A stretch of DNA of 64,000 bases, taken from positions 6,386,001 through 6,450,000 of the forward strand of contig NZ_CP134696.1 in assembly GCF_031851795.1 (NCBI RefSeq), read 5' to 3'. Positions 1-8,197 of the stretch are shown here, piece after piece. Position 1 is the first letter of the stretch. Each line of letters begins with the position of its first letter. Position numbers and translations under genes: made by a program. The notes below the pieces were generated by a model. That model had not been told where the DNA came from and did not search any database. It was given only the letters and a program-made list of their open reading frames with translations. Source of the stretch: Pontibacter sp. G13. Lineage in GTDB: Bacteria > Bacteroidota > Bacteroidia > J057.

Positions 1-2
1 TC

Positions 3-263
3 GATGGCGCTTCCGATATTACCGATGCCAATGGCGGAGATTTCGGAACCTACCTAGGGACGGAATTGGATCTGACCTTCACCGTCAAAGTCATGAAGTT
101 CGTGGGAATCTCAGGCGGGTACTCTCAGATGTTTGCGGATGACCGAATGGAGGTCCTCAAAGGAAGGGGCGATGCTGGCCGGGTCCAGAACTGGGGTTGG
201 CTGATGCTAAACGTCAATCCGCAGATCTTCAAACGGGAACGCAAAATCCCCAAGAGTCCTTGA
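3..263 (+). CDS. C-terminal end of an alginate-export-like outer-membrane porin (partial)
   Basis: The gene enters from the left edge, so only the last 86 residues are visible, in frame 3 and ending in TGA. The fragment reads as alternating hydrophobic/polar strands with the segments GTYLGTELDLTF and ISGGYSQMFA, then NWGWLMLNVNPQIF near the end. Strands close to an aromatic C-terminus fit the last strands of an outer-membrane beta-barrel, and the GYSQMFA segment is typical of alginate-export-type porins of Bacteroidota (family memory, not searched). The N-terminal signal and most of the barrel lie outside the window. It could be another large porin type. Confidence 0.6.
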   Translation, partial: DGASDITDANGGDFGTYLGTELDLTFTVKVMKFVGISGGYSQMFADDRMEVLKGRGDAGRVQNWGWLMLNVNPQIFKRERKIPKSP

Positions 264-361
264 TAGGCCTGGCTGCCAATCGTGCCAATTCTTGGATTTG
301 GCAATCGGAACGGTTGGGAAGACTGTACCTTAGGGTTTTCCATTCACCAACTATTGACGCG

Positions 362-1300
362 ATGAAATTTCAGCCAAAACGTTGGGTCGCATACCTCTGG
401 ATGCTGATCCTCCCCTTCATGGGATGGGCGCAAACCCAGCCCGAAGTCAAGACCTATTCGCTCGCAGAGACGCCCAACGTTCCATATTATCCGGAAGATT
501 CAGAACTCGCTTCGAATTTGACTCAGGTGAATTTCCTCATTCCGGAAGGCGTGGACAACCCGCCCGTGTTCCTCTGGATTGGCGGCGGCGCTTGGGCTTA
601 TGTGAATCGCCATCAGGAAATGGCCCTTTGCCGCAAAATCGCAGAGCGAGGGATTGCTGTGGTTTCCATTGGGCACAGATTGAGTCCAGCCCTGATCTGG
701 GAGCCCAAGCGGGAAACCGGAATCAAGCATCCCGAGCATGTGAAGGATGTTGCCAAGGCCTTCAAGTTCGTCAAGGACCACGCTGCTGATTATGGCTATA
801 ATCCTGACCAGATGTTTATTGGAGGATTTTCTTCTGGTGCGCATCTGTCTACCTTGCTGGCGATGGACAAGCGGTATTTGGAAGCCGAAGGATTGAGCCA
901 AGATGACATCCGCGGTATCATTCCCGTAGGCGGGGGCTATGACATCCCGCACTATCGGGTGGAGTTGATCAAGGAAGATCCGAGCTACGAAACCAATCAT
1001 ATCAATCCCGTTTTTGGCGATACCCATGAGGAGCATGTAGATGCCTCGCCCGTCACCTACATCGACGATTTCAAGGTGCCTATGCTGATGGTTTCGGAGA
1101 ATAGCACCTACGTGTACAGTGTGGTCTTCGAGCAGTTGCTCCGCGAAATAGGCTACACCAACTTCCAGGTACTCAATGCCCACGACCAAGACCACGGCAG
1201 TCTCTGGAGGCATCTGTCCAATGCTGAAAACTCCATGTATCGCGAGTATATCCTCGATTTTATCCGCGTTCAGTGCGAGACCAAACCCGCCACAGAATAG
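362..1300 (+). CDS. Secreted alpha/beta-hydrolase (carboxylesterase-like)
   Basis: A 312-residue protein with an N-terminal signal peptide (about residues 1-22, ending in a GWAQ-type cleavage site). The open frame extends further upstream, but the start at MKFQPKRW puts the signal peptide at the N-terminus, so I chose it. The serine nucleophile elbow GFSSGAH is clear, and the oxyanion-loop segment reads IGGGAWA where the family usually has HGGGW. A late H in the DQDHGSLW segment can complete the triad. The fold matches the esterase/BD-FAE group that hydrolyses small esters. Substrate cannot be assigned. It is a single gene, convergent with the DUF4349 lipoprotein gene. Confidence 0.8.
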   Translation: MKFQPKRWVAYLWMLILPFMGWAQTQPEVKTYSLAETPNVPYYPEDSELASNLTQVNFLIPEGVDNPPVFLWIGGGAWAYVNRHQEMALCRKIAERGIAVVSIGHRLSPALIWEPKRETGIKHPEHVKDVAKAFKFVKDHAADYGYNPDQMFIGGFSSGAHLSTLLAMDKRYLEAEGLSQDDIRGIIPVGGGYDIPHYRVELIKEDPSYETNHINPVFGDTHEEHVDASPVTYIDDFKVPMLMVSENSTYVYSVVFEQLLREIGYTNFQVLNAHDQDHGSLWRHLSNAENSMYREYILDFIRVQCETKPATE

Positions 1301-1338
1301 CTCCATTCCCTTTTTGGGGAAAGATGCTCAATAACAAA

Positions 1339-1370
1339 AGGCCATCGGGAAACATGTATCCCGATGGCCT
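1339..1370 (-). terminator. Rho-independent terminator between convergent genes
   Basis: A perfect 11-bp stem (AGGCCATCGGG and its complement) with a 10-nt loop. On the minus strand it is followed by TTTTGTTATT, so it mainly serves the DUF4349 lipoprotein gene; it can also stop the esterase transcript. Confidence 0.75.
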
Positions 1371-1392
1371 CCATCCTGTTGGGGGTACCTTG

Positions 1393-2097
1393 CTAGTTGC
1401 GCACAAATAGCCATTTCACGCCCTGATACAGTCCGATGCCGATGTAGCCAAATAGCCCCGGTTTGGTCCGTTCTTGAAGGTTGATTCGGATAGTCGCGTA
1501 GGTGACCTGATTCTGGAGCAGGTTCATGCGACCTTGAAGGAGGTCGATGGTCTCGTTGAGTCGCTCCAATTCTTTTTCTACCAGCAGCGCCGCTTCCACG
1601 TTTTCGGCCTGATCGAGCAGTTCGAGATATCGTTTGCGTGCAGATTGCGCATTTTCCAATCTGATTTCATCGTCCCGATAGACTTGTGTGACATCTTCTG
1701 CCGTGATTCGTTGATCCCGTACCTTGCCGATTCCCGCCAGGGCCGCCAAAGCAGGATCTAGCTGGTCGCTTTTTACCCGCAAGATGCATGCATAGGTGCC
1801 GGTCACAGACGCGTATCCCCCATGCGCTTCCGCCAGTGCCTGCAAGGGAGCGATGGCAGAATCCGGACGCTCCACAATCAGCCTCACATGGGCGTTCTTG
1901 AGAATCATCTTGGGCGTGTCGCTCAATTTGTCGTCCATCGGCCCTATCGCTTCAGAAAATGCTTCCTGGTTTCGTTGATAGGGGTCAGAGGCATGATCCC
2001 CCGCGGGAGATTTCATTCTGTTCGTGGAGGTGCAGCTGCCCAGGAAGGTCACCAAAAGCAGGCCGAGCAGGCCTACAGCGAGATTCCGAATATGCAT
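1393..2097 (-). CDS. DUF4349-type lipoprotein
   Basis: A 234-residue protein starting at MHIRNLAVGLL, with a lipoprotein signal whose lipobox (FLGSC) puts the lipidated Cys near residue 22. The centre (about residues 65-200) has the DUF4349 pattern: a small alpha/beta domain (VRLIVERPDSAIAPLQALAEAHGGY, with the ITAEDVTQVYRDDEIRL segment), then a long amphipathic coiled coil (ENAQSARKRYLELLDQ through LNETIDLLQGRM). A short hydrophobic segment near the C-terminus (LFGYIGIGLYQGVKWLF) may be a membrane anchor. Function of the family is unknown; it probably acts at the cell envelope. A start nine codons upstream is possible but less likely. Confidence 0.75.
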   Translation of the reverse strand: MHIRNLAVGLLGLLLVTFLGSCTSTNRMKSPAGDHASDPYQRNQEAFSEAIGPMDDKLSDTPKMILKNAHVRLIVERPDSAIAPLQALAEAHGGYASVTGTYACILRVKSDQLDPALAALAGIGKVRDQRITAEDVTQVYRDDEIRLENAQSARKRYLELLDQAENVEAALLVEKELERLNETIDLLQGRMNLLQNQVTYATIRINLQERTKPGLFGYIGIGLYQGVKWLFVRN

Positions 2098-2210
2098 GGT
2101 ATGTGGGTTGAAGAGGATAAGCATTGTTTAAGATAAGTCAGATCAATAGAATATTCCTTCGCGTGTTGAATAGTGGCTGGATTCGTGTGAATCGGTTGGA
2201 TGTGTGGGAG

Positions 2211-2401
2211 AATTTGGGCGTATCCCGGCGTGCTGGACAGTAGGATACTCGCTTGACCCACGAGTCGCCGGGCCGGTCCCTTCCGTGCTCGTTGCACTCG
2301 GTCTCGGATCTGGGGGCGAGAGATCGCAGCCCCCAGATCCGAGACTCCGCCTGATGGCGGCCACTCCAGGCACCTTACGCCGCACCGGCCAGCCACACAG
2401 G
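2211..2401 (-). repeat. Family A structured element, copy A1 (subtype a)
   Basis: Reads on the minus strand from a GTGTGGCTGGCC leader to a TACGCCCAAATT end. Closing stem is GGCGTA/TACGCC. The second stem is CCCGGCG/CGCCGGG (2224-2230 and 2266-2272) around 35 nt. The centre carries a perfect 16-bp hairpin (2301-2316 and 2330-2345, 13-nt loop) that matches copy A8 in shape but not in sequence. It begins about 15 nt after the stop of the YhcG-like gene and points the same way. With its flanks it fills the 318-bp gap between that gene and the DUF4349 gene. Confidence 0.85.
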
Positions 2402-2415
2402 AAAATCAAATGATT

Positions 2416-3453
2416 CTATGCGTCATCAGCGGACTCTTTCCTTGCCTGAATCAATCGTTTGTCTCGCTCGATCTCAGCAATCAGTTCCTCCTTGCTGGGA
2501 AGGTAGGGGAGATACTTGGCTGCAAAGAGTTGTTCGTGATCGTTCATGACAGAATACTTCACTACCGTATCACTTTTGCTCGTGCACAAAATGATCCCAA
2601 TCGTAGGTTCATCTCCCTCAGGACGTTTGAGATCGTCAAACATCCTGCGGTACATATCCATTTGACCGATATCCTGATGGGTGAGTTTGCCGATTTTCAA
2701 ATCGAACAAGACAAAGCATTTCATCAGATAATGATAAAAAACCAGATCGATGAAGTAATGCTCTGTCTCCGAGGAAATCCGGTACTGCCGTCCCACAAAC
2801 GAAAAGCCTTTTCCCAGCTCCAACAAGAATTTTTCCAAATGAGTGATGAGGCCTTGTTCTAAGCTCGTTTCGCTAAAATCGGTTGACTGGTTGATATTCA
2901 GAAATTCAAATACATAAGGGTCTTTGATGAAGTCATCAAGGGTTTGCTGTTCTTCAACCGGTTTTTCTTTTTGAGTGCTCAGGGTGCGCTGATAGTATAG
3001 CGTATGGATATGGCGCTCTAGGGTGCGAGTGCTCCAGTTTTGTTTTTTACATTCGGTAAGATAAAACATTCTTGCTGCTTCATCTTCTTCCCGCATTATC
3101 AATCGATGATGTGTCCAAGTCAATTGGCTACGCAGTGCGTAGCTTTTTCCAAGTGTCTTGCCATCAGATGGATAGGTGAGGTAGAACTGTCGGAAGTTCT
3201 TGAGATTGGCCACGGAAAATCCTCTGCCAAATTCTTCGGTGAGCGCCTGAGAGAGTCGCTTGATAAGCTGGGTTCCGTAAGTCGCACGGTCTGCCCCAGC
3301 TTGTTCTTGCTCCACAATCTTTTTCCCAATCAGCCAGTAGGCTTCCACCATGAGATGGTTGATCGCACGGTATGCTTCACTTCTGGCTGTAGAGAGAATC
3401 GCCTTGATGTCCCTGAAAAAGGCTTGCTCTGATATTTCTGGGAAATCGCTCAT
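2416..3453 (-). CDS. YhcG/DUF1016-family PD-(D/E)XK nuclease-like protein
   Basis: A 345-residue protein taken from MSDFPEIS; the frame extends 24 codons upstream with no domain content. The N-terminal DUF1016_N region (SEAYRAINHLMVEAYWLIGKKIVEQEQ, then YGTQLIKRLSQALTEEFGRGFSVANLKNFRQFY) precedes the nuclease domain (FVGRQYRISSETEHYFIDLVFYH and FVLFDLKIGKLTHQDIGQMDMY, with the acidic residues and the conserved lysine of the PD-(D/E)XK core). Length and motif order match the YhcG family, whose members are often found in accessory DNA and near restriction or toxin systems. No modification genes are next to it here, so its role stays open. Its 3' side is family A copy A1. Confidence 0.9.
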   Translation of the reverse strand: MSDFPEISEQAFFRDIKAILSTARSEAYRAINHLMVEAYWLIGKKIVEQEQAGADRATYGTQLIKRLSQALTEEFGRGFSVANLKNFRQFYLTYPSDGKTLGKSYALRSQLTWTHHRLIMREEDEAARMFYLTECKKQNWSTRTLERHIHTLYYQRTLSTQKEKPVEEQQTLDDFIKDPYVFEFLNINQSTDFSETSLEQGLITHLEKFLLELGKGFSFVGRQYRISSETEHYFIDLVFYHYLMKCFVLFDLKIGKLTHQDIGQMDMYRRMFDDLKRPEGDEPTIGIILCTSKSDTVVKYSVMNDHEQLFAAKYLPYLPSKEELIAEIERDKRLIQARKESADDA

Positions 3454-3594
3454 GTACAGGGATGGTTGAGAGAATGGAACATAGTTGAGTGAGGATAAGA
3501 TAATACATCCTGTAGCTTCCCACACGATGCTCCCAAAAATTCCATACAGATGTTAAGCATCTTTCAGCGATCATCAATGTGGAGTACGCCCATC

Positions 3595-3628
3595 AAAAAA
3601 GCGGGCCGGAAACCATTCCAGCCCGCTC
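3595..3628 (-). terminator. Terminator of the yceI-like gene
   Basis: On the minus strand, stem AGCGGGC/GCCCGCT is followed by TTTTTTGATGG, about 20 nt past the stop codon. Confidence 0.8.
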
Positions 3629-3648
3629 GAAATTGGGTTGCTCCTACG

Positions 3649-4176
3649 TCAGTTCATCACACAGGTGATCTCCATTTCTACCTGTCCGCCTACCATGAAG
3701 GTGCCATTTCCACCGACGCCAAAGTCCTTGCGATTGACTGCCAAGGTGCCCGTGAAGGTGTTGTCTGCATAGGTGAAGGGGATTTCCACCTCCTGAGTGA
3801 CGCCATGCATGGTCAGATTTCCTTTGGCGACAAATCCAGTTTCCGACTGGGCAATGGAAGTGCTTTCAAAGCAGATCGTCGGATACGTTTCCACCCCGAA
3901 AAAATCGTCCTTCATCAAATGTTCGTCCCGCTTCTTGTTGTCGGTGTCGATGGTTGCGGGATCAATGCACACGCTCATTGTTCCATTGGAGAAGGTTCCC
4001 GGATCAAATGCGACCGAGCCTTCCATGCCTTGGATGGTGCCTTCGACGGTATTCATTCCCCCCATGTTGGAAATCTTGAAAGCCACTTGGGATTTCGACT
4101 GATCGATTGACTGGGCCTGAATCGTGGTTCCTGCCATCAAGATCATGGCTAGGAAGAACAACTGTACTCGTTTCAT
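3649..4176 (-). CDS. YceI-family periplasmic protein
   Basis: A 175-residue protein starting at MKRVQLFFLAM with a classical signal peptide cut near IQAQS. The mature part is one lipocalin-like YceI domain (SKSQVAFKISNMGGMNTVEGTIQGMEGSVAFDP, a DEHLMKDDFFGVETYPTICFES segment and a GVTQEVEIPFTY segment). Family members bind isoprenoid-type lipids; some are stress-induced. The gene is divergent from a MerR regulator and its promoter has the MerR architecture (19-bp spacer with a palindrome), so it is very probably that regulator's target. Upstream Met codons in the frame run into the promoter and were not used. Confidence 0.9.
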   Translation of the reverse strand: MKRVQLFFLAMILMAGTTIQAQSIDQSKSQVAFKISNMGGMNTVEGTIQGMEGSVAFDPGTFSNGTMSVCIDPATIDTDNKKRDEHLMKDDFFGVETYPTICFESTSIAQSETGFVAKGNLTMHGVTQEVEIPFTYADNTFTGTLAVNRKDFGVGGNGTFMVGGQVEMEITCVMN

Positions 4177-4203
4177 CGTGACTATTTTGATTAGTTTGGC
4201 ACA

Positions 4204-4234
4204 AGTTAAACCGTGGACCATGGTCTACAGTCAA
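4204..4234 (-). promoter_or_regulatory. MerR-type promoter and operator of yceI
   Basis: On the minus strand: a -35-like TTGACT (4229-4234), then exactly 19 nt, then a -10-like TTAACT (4204-4209). The spacer carries the dyad GTAGACCATGGTCCAC, whose core GACCATGGTC is a perfect 10-bp palindrome. A 19-bp spacer with a central dyad is the hallmark of MerR-activated promoters, in which the regulator untwists the DNA. The implied transcript start is about 20 nt before the yceI ATG. Confidence 0.75.
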
Positions 4235-4252
4235 ACGAAAAAGCAAAAATCT

Positions 4253-4669
4253 ATGCGAATCGGGGAAATTGTCAGTCGAACGGGGGTATCCAAGGATACC
4301 ATCAGATTGTATGAGCGGATGGGATTGCTGGGACCCGTGGCACAACCTCACCCCTACAACAATTACAAATCCTACCAACCCTCCCACGTGCATCGGGTGG
4401 AGACGATCAAGCAGCTCAAGCAGTTTGGCTTTACGCTTCGTGAATGCGGGCACATCATCGATACATTGGTGGAAGCGGGTGTGACGGAGGAGACCAAAGA
4501 CGAAGTGATCGGCAAGAAATTAGCGGAGGTGGAAGTGCAGATTGCAGAGTTGATGCAGCTCCGCGACAAGCTCAAGGCTATGGTCGAGTCACCTTGTACA
4601 GAGTCCGAAGTAGCGCGTGGCAATCAACTCCGGACAGATCTTTCTGCGGAAAGAGACTTACAGGTCTAG
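4253..4669 (+). CDS. MerR-family transcriptional regulator
   Basis: A 138-residue protein starting at MRIGEIVSRTG. The N-terminal winged helix (residues 1-70, DTIRLYERMGLLGP) is followed by a dimerisation coiled coil (about residues 80-112, AEVEVQIAELMQLRDKLKAM). Cys65 and Cys115 sit where some MerR proteins bind metal or sense redox state, but a metal ligand set is not proven. Divergent from yceI with 76 bp between the starts, which holds the operator. A longer frame to 4124 would cover that promoter and was rejected. Confidence 0.85.
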   Translation: MRIGEIVSRTGVSKDTIRLYERMGLLGPVAQPHPYNNYKSYQPSHVHRVETIKQLKQFGFTLRECGHIIDTLVEAGVTEETKDEVIGKKLAEVEVQIAELMQLRDKLKAMVESPCTESEVARGNQLRTDLSAERDLQV

Positions 4670-4784
4670 GGCCATCCATCCATCTGGTCTATCCAGCCTG
4701 TAGATTGAGCGGAAAAATCGGAGATTGGGCATAATTGGGCAGGATTCCCCGCAGGATTGTCCGAGGCAATTGCCAACTTGCAGC

Positions 4785-5660
4785 ATGACTACTAAGCGCG
4801 CTGACATTGCCTTTTTTGAATGGTCAGAGATCGGAAAGCGATTGCCATTCGGGATTGTCCCTTGGTCCGAGCTCCGCAAGTCTCAGGACCTATTCGTTGC
4901 CTCATTGCGGGATTTTCATGTGATCTTCTGGTTCAAGCAGGGGAGCGGTACGTACTTCGTGGACTTTCAGGAGTACCAGTTTCGTCCCAATACCCTCGCG
5001 CTCCTTCCCAAGGATCAAATCCATCATTTCTTACCCCTTGATCCCGAAAACTGCGAGATTCAATCCATCGTATTTCAGCCTGATTTTGTGTATCGCCACC
5101 AAAACGATCTACAACACCTCTTCCAATTTACCGTGGCAAGTCATATCGAAGGTCAGCAGATTTTGGAACTGCGTCCTGAAGAAGCAGCACATTTGGGACT
5201 TTTGAGTGACCAAATGACGGAGGTGTACAACAACTGGTCCGGCGAGGATCAGGCGTATGCATTCTATCACTGGTTGAGTTTGTTTCTGCTGGCTTGCAAG
5301 CGGACCCATGCGGCACAGTTCGAGCAGGAGGAAATGGATGAGCGAACCCAACGCCTGCTGAGATTCAATGAATTGCTAGAGCAGCATTTCCGCCAGACCA
5401 CCAAGGTGGAGTTTTACTTGGAGGAAATGGGCATCAATGTCAAGGCGTTGTCCAAGCTCACCAAGGAGCGTTACAAACTCTCGCCCAAAGCCGTCATCGA
5501 TCAGCGCCGGATCTTGGAACTCAAGCGCCAGTTGCAGGGAACGACGCTCCCGATCAAGGAGATTGCCTACGATTTGGGCTTTGATGAGCCCACCAACATG
5601 GTGAAATATTTCAAGAAACATACGGGGATGACTCCTTCGGCCTTTCGAACAGAGTCCTGA
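4785..5660 (+). CDS. AraC-family transcriptional regulator
   Basis: A 291-residue protein starting at MTTKRADIAFFEWS. The first 150 residues form a cupin-like ligand-binding half (FHVIFWFKQGSGTYFVDFQEYQF, then LALLPKDQIHHF). The C-terminal 100 residues are two helix-turn-helix units of the AraC type (KAVIDQRRILELKRQL, IKEIAYDLGFDEPTNMVKYFKKHTGMTPSAFR). It lies about 100 bp upstream of and parallel to a MATE exporter gene, so it may control it. Ligand unknown. Confidence 0.9.
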   Translation: MTTKRADIAFFEWSEIGKRLPFGIVPWSELRKSQDLFVASLRDFHVIFWFKQGSGTYFVDFQEYQFRPNTLALLPKDQIHHFLPLDPENCEIQSIVFQPDFVYRHQNDLQHLFQFTVASHIEGQQILELRPEEAAHLGLLSDQMTEVYNNWSGEDQAYAFYHWLSLFLLACKRTHAAQFEQEEMDERTQRLLRFNELLEQHFRQTTKVEFYLEEMGINVKALSKLTKERYKLSPKAVIDQRRILELKRQLQGTTLPIKEIAYDLGFDEPTNMVKYFKKHTGMTPSAFRTES

Positions 5661-5763
5661 AATGATCAGCTCGGCCAATATTTACCATTCTCAGCGCGAT
5701 TCTCACCTTTAGAAAGGTCTAGGCTCATCGGTTCTTTGTAGAGTACTTAATCTGCAAGGAAAG

Positions 5764-7161
5764 ATGAATCTGCTGAAAGATCCCGCCTCTAAAGTCCTAT
5801 TCAACATGTCGTGGCCCACCAGCCTCGGAATGCTCTCGACCATTTTATTTCAAGTGGTCGATACGTATTTCGTAGGTTCGCTTGGCCCCAAGCCATTGGC
5901 GGCGCTTGGATTTGCCTCGACCGTATACTTTCTGCTCGTGGGCCTATTTATCGGCTTGACCATTGCGACCTCGATGTTGCTTGGCAAAGCCGTTGGTGGC
6001 GGGAAGGGGGATGAAGTTCGGCGAATCGCCTCCATAGGTCTGTTGCTGAGCTTGGCTGTGGGGCTGTTTGTCGGAGCTTCCGGAATTATTTCCCTAGATC
6101 CGCTCTTCAGGCTGCTAGGTGCCACTCCTGATATTCTGGTCAACATTCGCGCCTACATGGTTCCGATGTATGCGGGGATGCCGATTTTGGCGATGGGGAT
6201 TGTTGCCAGTGCCATCCCACGCACGATGGGAGAGGTCAAGACTCCAGAGGTCATTTTCGGAATAGCCGGCTTGATCAATGCTTTTCTGGACTACGCCTTC
6301 ATCTTTGGGGCATTTGGATTTCCAGCCTTGGGGATCAAGGGCGTAGCTTACGGGACAGTCATCTCTTGGATATTTATCTGGATCGCAATGGCGGTGGTCC
6401 TGCTCCGTGGCAATCGTCTATCCAATCCCCTGCATCGGATCGCGTCGAACTTGCCGATCCTTGATGCTCTCCGAAAAATGGGACTCCCTGCTATTGCCGC
6501 CCAAATGGTGGCTCCTCTGAGCTTGATGTTCCTGACCTTCTTGTTGGGCCGGGTCTCCGCTGATGCGGTAGCCGCTTATGGAGTGGCGGGCCGGATCGAA
6601 ACCCTCATGATGATCGGTATCATGGGTGTGAGTACGGCGATGACCCCATTTATCGCGCAGAATTTTGGGGCCAAGCAAGTCCTCCGAATCGACGAGGCCA
6701 TCGTCTTTGGCGGAAAGGCGGCATCCTATCTCGGTCTGTTCGTCATGTTTTTGATGTTTGTGATCATCCGGCCCCTTGCCGGGGTGTTCACGGACTCGCA
6801 GGAGATCATCGAATACACGACGCTATATTTCTACTTGGTGAGCGGGAGCTACGTCTTCTATGGACTGTATCAGGTAACTGTGGCGATCTTTCAGGGACTT
6901 CAAATGCCCAAGAAGTCTCTGCGGATCGTGGTGGTCAGAACCTTTTTGCTGGTGATGCCCTTGGCATTCATCGGATCATACTGGGGAGTGCTGGGGATAT
7001 TCATCGGGATTACGGTGGGGAATGTTCTGGGCGGCGTATATGCAGGTTTTGAGATGCGGAAGGAACTTCGCAGAGTGGGCTCTCATCTGGTCGATCGCAA
7101 TCCCGCACGTGATATGTGGAGGGATGTCAAACAAATGGTCTCACGCGGTTCCAATCGGTGA
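5764..7161 (+). CDS. MATE-family multidrug/metabolite efflux transporter
   Basis: A 465-residue polytopic membrane protein with about 12 hydrophobic segments and the duplicated six-helix pattern of MATE antiporters. It starts with the family's LFNMSWPTSLGMLSTILFQVVDTYFVGSLG first helix, and the second half repeats this arrangement (MGLPAIAAQMVAPLSLMFLTFLLGRV). MATE proteins export cationic or planar compounds in exchange for Na+ or H+. Follows an AraC regulator in the same direction. Length is typical. Confidence 0.92.
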   Translation: MNLLKDPASKVLFNMSWPTSLGMLSTILFQVVDTYFVGSLGPKPLAALGFASTVYFLLVGLFIGLTIATSMLLGKAVGGGKGDEVRRIASIGLLLSLAVGLFVGASGIISLDPLFRLLGATPDILVNIRAYMVPMYAGMPILAMGIVASAIPRTMGEVKTPEVIFGIAGLINAFLDYAFIFGAFGFPALGIKGVAYGTVISWIFIWIAMAVVLLRGNRLSNPLHRIASNLPILDALRKMGLPAIAAQMVAPLSLMFLTFLLGRVSADAVAAYGVAGRIETLMMIGIMGVSTAMTPFIAQNFGAKQVLRIDEAIVFGGKAASYLGLFVMFLMFVIIRPLAGVFTDSQEIIEYTTLYFYLVSGSYVFYGLYQVTVAIFQGLQMPKKSLRIVVVRTFLLVMPLAFIGSYWGVLGIFIGITVGNVLGGVYAGFEMRKELRRVGSHLVDRNPARDMWRDVKQMVSRGSNR

Positions 7162-7257
7162 TTCCTGTTTTTACCATCGATGGCAGGAGATATACCTTCT
7201 GAGTGAAAACCGATTTCTAGATCTTTGACTCATCATCAACGAAGAAAACCCATTCTC

Positions 7258-7830
7258 ATGAAAAGAATCATCGCTTTTGGCGGAAGCAATAGCAAGGCCT
7301 CCATCAATCAGCAATTGGCCACTCTGGCGGCAGATATGATCAAGGAGGCAGAAGTTACCATTGTGAATCTGCGGGACTATCCACTTCCGCTCTATGGAAT
7401 CGATCACGAAAAGGAAATCGGGATTCCAGAAGAGGCACATCGGCTCAAAGCATTGTTTGATGCTCACGATGGCTTCGTCATCTCCTTGGCGGAGCACAAT
7501 TCGTCCCTCGCGGTAGCCTTCAAAAATGCGATCGACTGGATGTCCAGAATCCACATGCAGCTGTTCGATCAAAAGCCGATAGTCCTATTGTCTACTTCGC
7601 CCGGACCAGGCGGTGGAAGAGGTGCGCTTGCTCATGGAGAGAAAGTGTTGTCAGGCTACCTCGCCGGAAAAATCGTCGGGACGATGGCGGTTCCCAAATA
7701 CTATGATCAAGTGGAACTCGGGGAAATGGGGCGTTCGGTCATTTCTGAAGTAGAGACAAGAACCGGCATTGAGCAACTGATGAAGCAACTCGAATCTGCT
7801 GTGCTGGCACCAGTTCCTACCCATTCATAG
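7258..7830 (+). CDS. NADPH-dependent FMN reductase / flavodoxin-like protein
   Basis: A 190-residue protein starting at MKRIIAFGGSNSKASINQQLA. The GGSNSKASIN loop is the FMN phosphate-binding loop of the NADPH:FMN reductase family, and the EHNSSLAVAFKNAIDWMSR and LLSTSPGPGGGRGALAH segments are the other flavin-binding regions. It probably reduces FMN or quinones in the cytoplasm. A single gene ending at a strong terminator and family A copy A2. Confidence 0.88.
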   Translation: MKRIIAFGGSNSKASINQQLATLAADMIKEAEVTIVNLRDYPLPLYGIDHEKEIGIPEEAHRLKALFDAHDGFVISLAEHNSSLAVAFKNAIDWMSRIHMQLFDQKPIVLLSTSPGPGGGRGALAHGEKVLSGYLAGKIVGTMAVPKYYDQVELGEMGRSVISEVETRTGIEQLMKQLESAVLAPVPTHS

Positions 7831-7858
7831 GAATAAGAGGAGATCGGGAAACCAAGAT

Positions 7859-7891
7859 GATGGAGGCTGCCTAATTCGGGTAGCCTCCATC
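7859..7891 (+). terminator. Terminator of the FMN reductase gene
   Basis: A 10-bp perfect outer stem (GATGGAGGCT and its complement), extended inward to GCC/GGT with a small bulge; the downstream run is only TGATGTTTG, so it is a modest terminator. Confidence 0.6.
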
Positions 7892-7913
7892 TGATGTTTG
7901 GGGGAAGATCTCC

Positions 7914-8080
7914 TGTGCGGCTGGCATGTGTGGTGTGAGGGATGGGAATGACGCGACTTCAGGAGCGGTCCGGAGCCTTCAGCGGAGGACGGAGCACCGC
8001 GACTCATGGACAGCCCGACTCGGCGACAATCATACTTTGAGCGCAAGTCGATGCCAAGATCGCCGAGGCACACCCAAATA
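7914..8080 (+). repeat. Family A structured element, copy A2 (subtype b)
   Basis: Leader TGTGCGGCTGGC, closing stem GGTGTG/CACACC, second stem CTCGGCG/CGCCGAG (8019-8025 and 8061-8067) with a 35-nt loop, end CACCCAAAT. Both stems differ from the other copies on both sides at once. The central part is the subtype-b sequence with GGTCCGGAGC and CGGAGGACGG blocks. It follows the FMN reductase terminator by about 23 nt in the same orientation. Confidence 0.85.
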
Positions 8081-8197
8081 CCCTTCATCCAAGCGATAGA
8101 TCTACTGATTCAGGGATACGCTTTTGGGAGAATGAGACTATCTTCTGGTTGGTTTGGAGACGATGAAATGCCTTTATTTGGGGAAAATTGACAATCT

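Noticed and set aside
500-1306. Long minus-strand frame of 268 codons
   Set aside because: It is the antisense shadow of the esterase gene, which has a signal peptide and catalytic motif.
2301-2345. Perfect 16-bp hairpin considered as an ordinary terminator
   Set aside because: It sits in the middle of family A copy A1, lacks a T-run, and its counterpart in A8 has a different but complementary sequence, so it belongs to the repeat structure.
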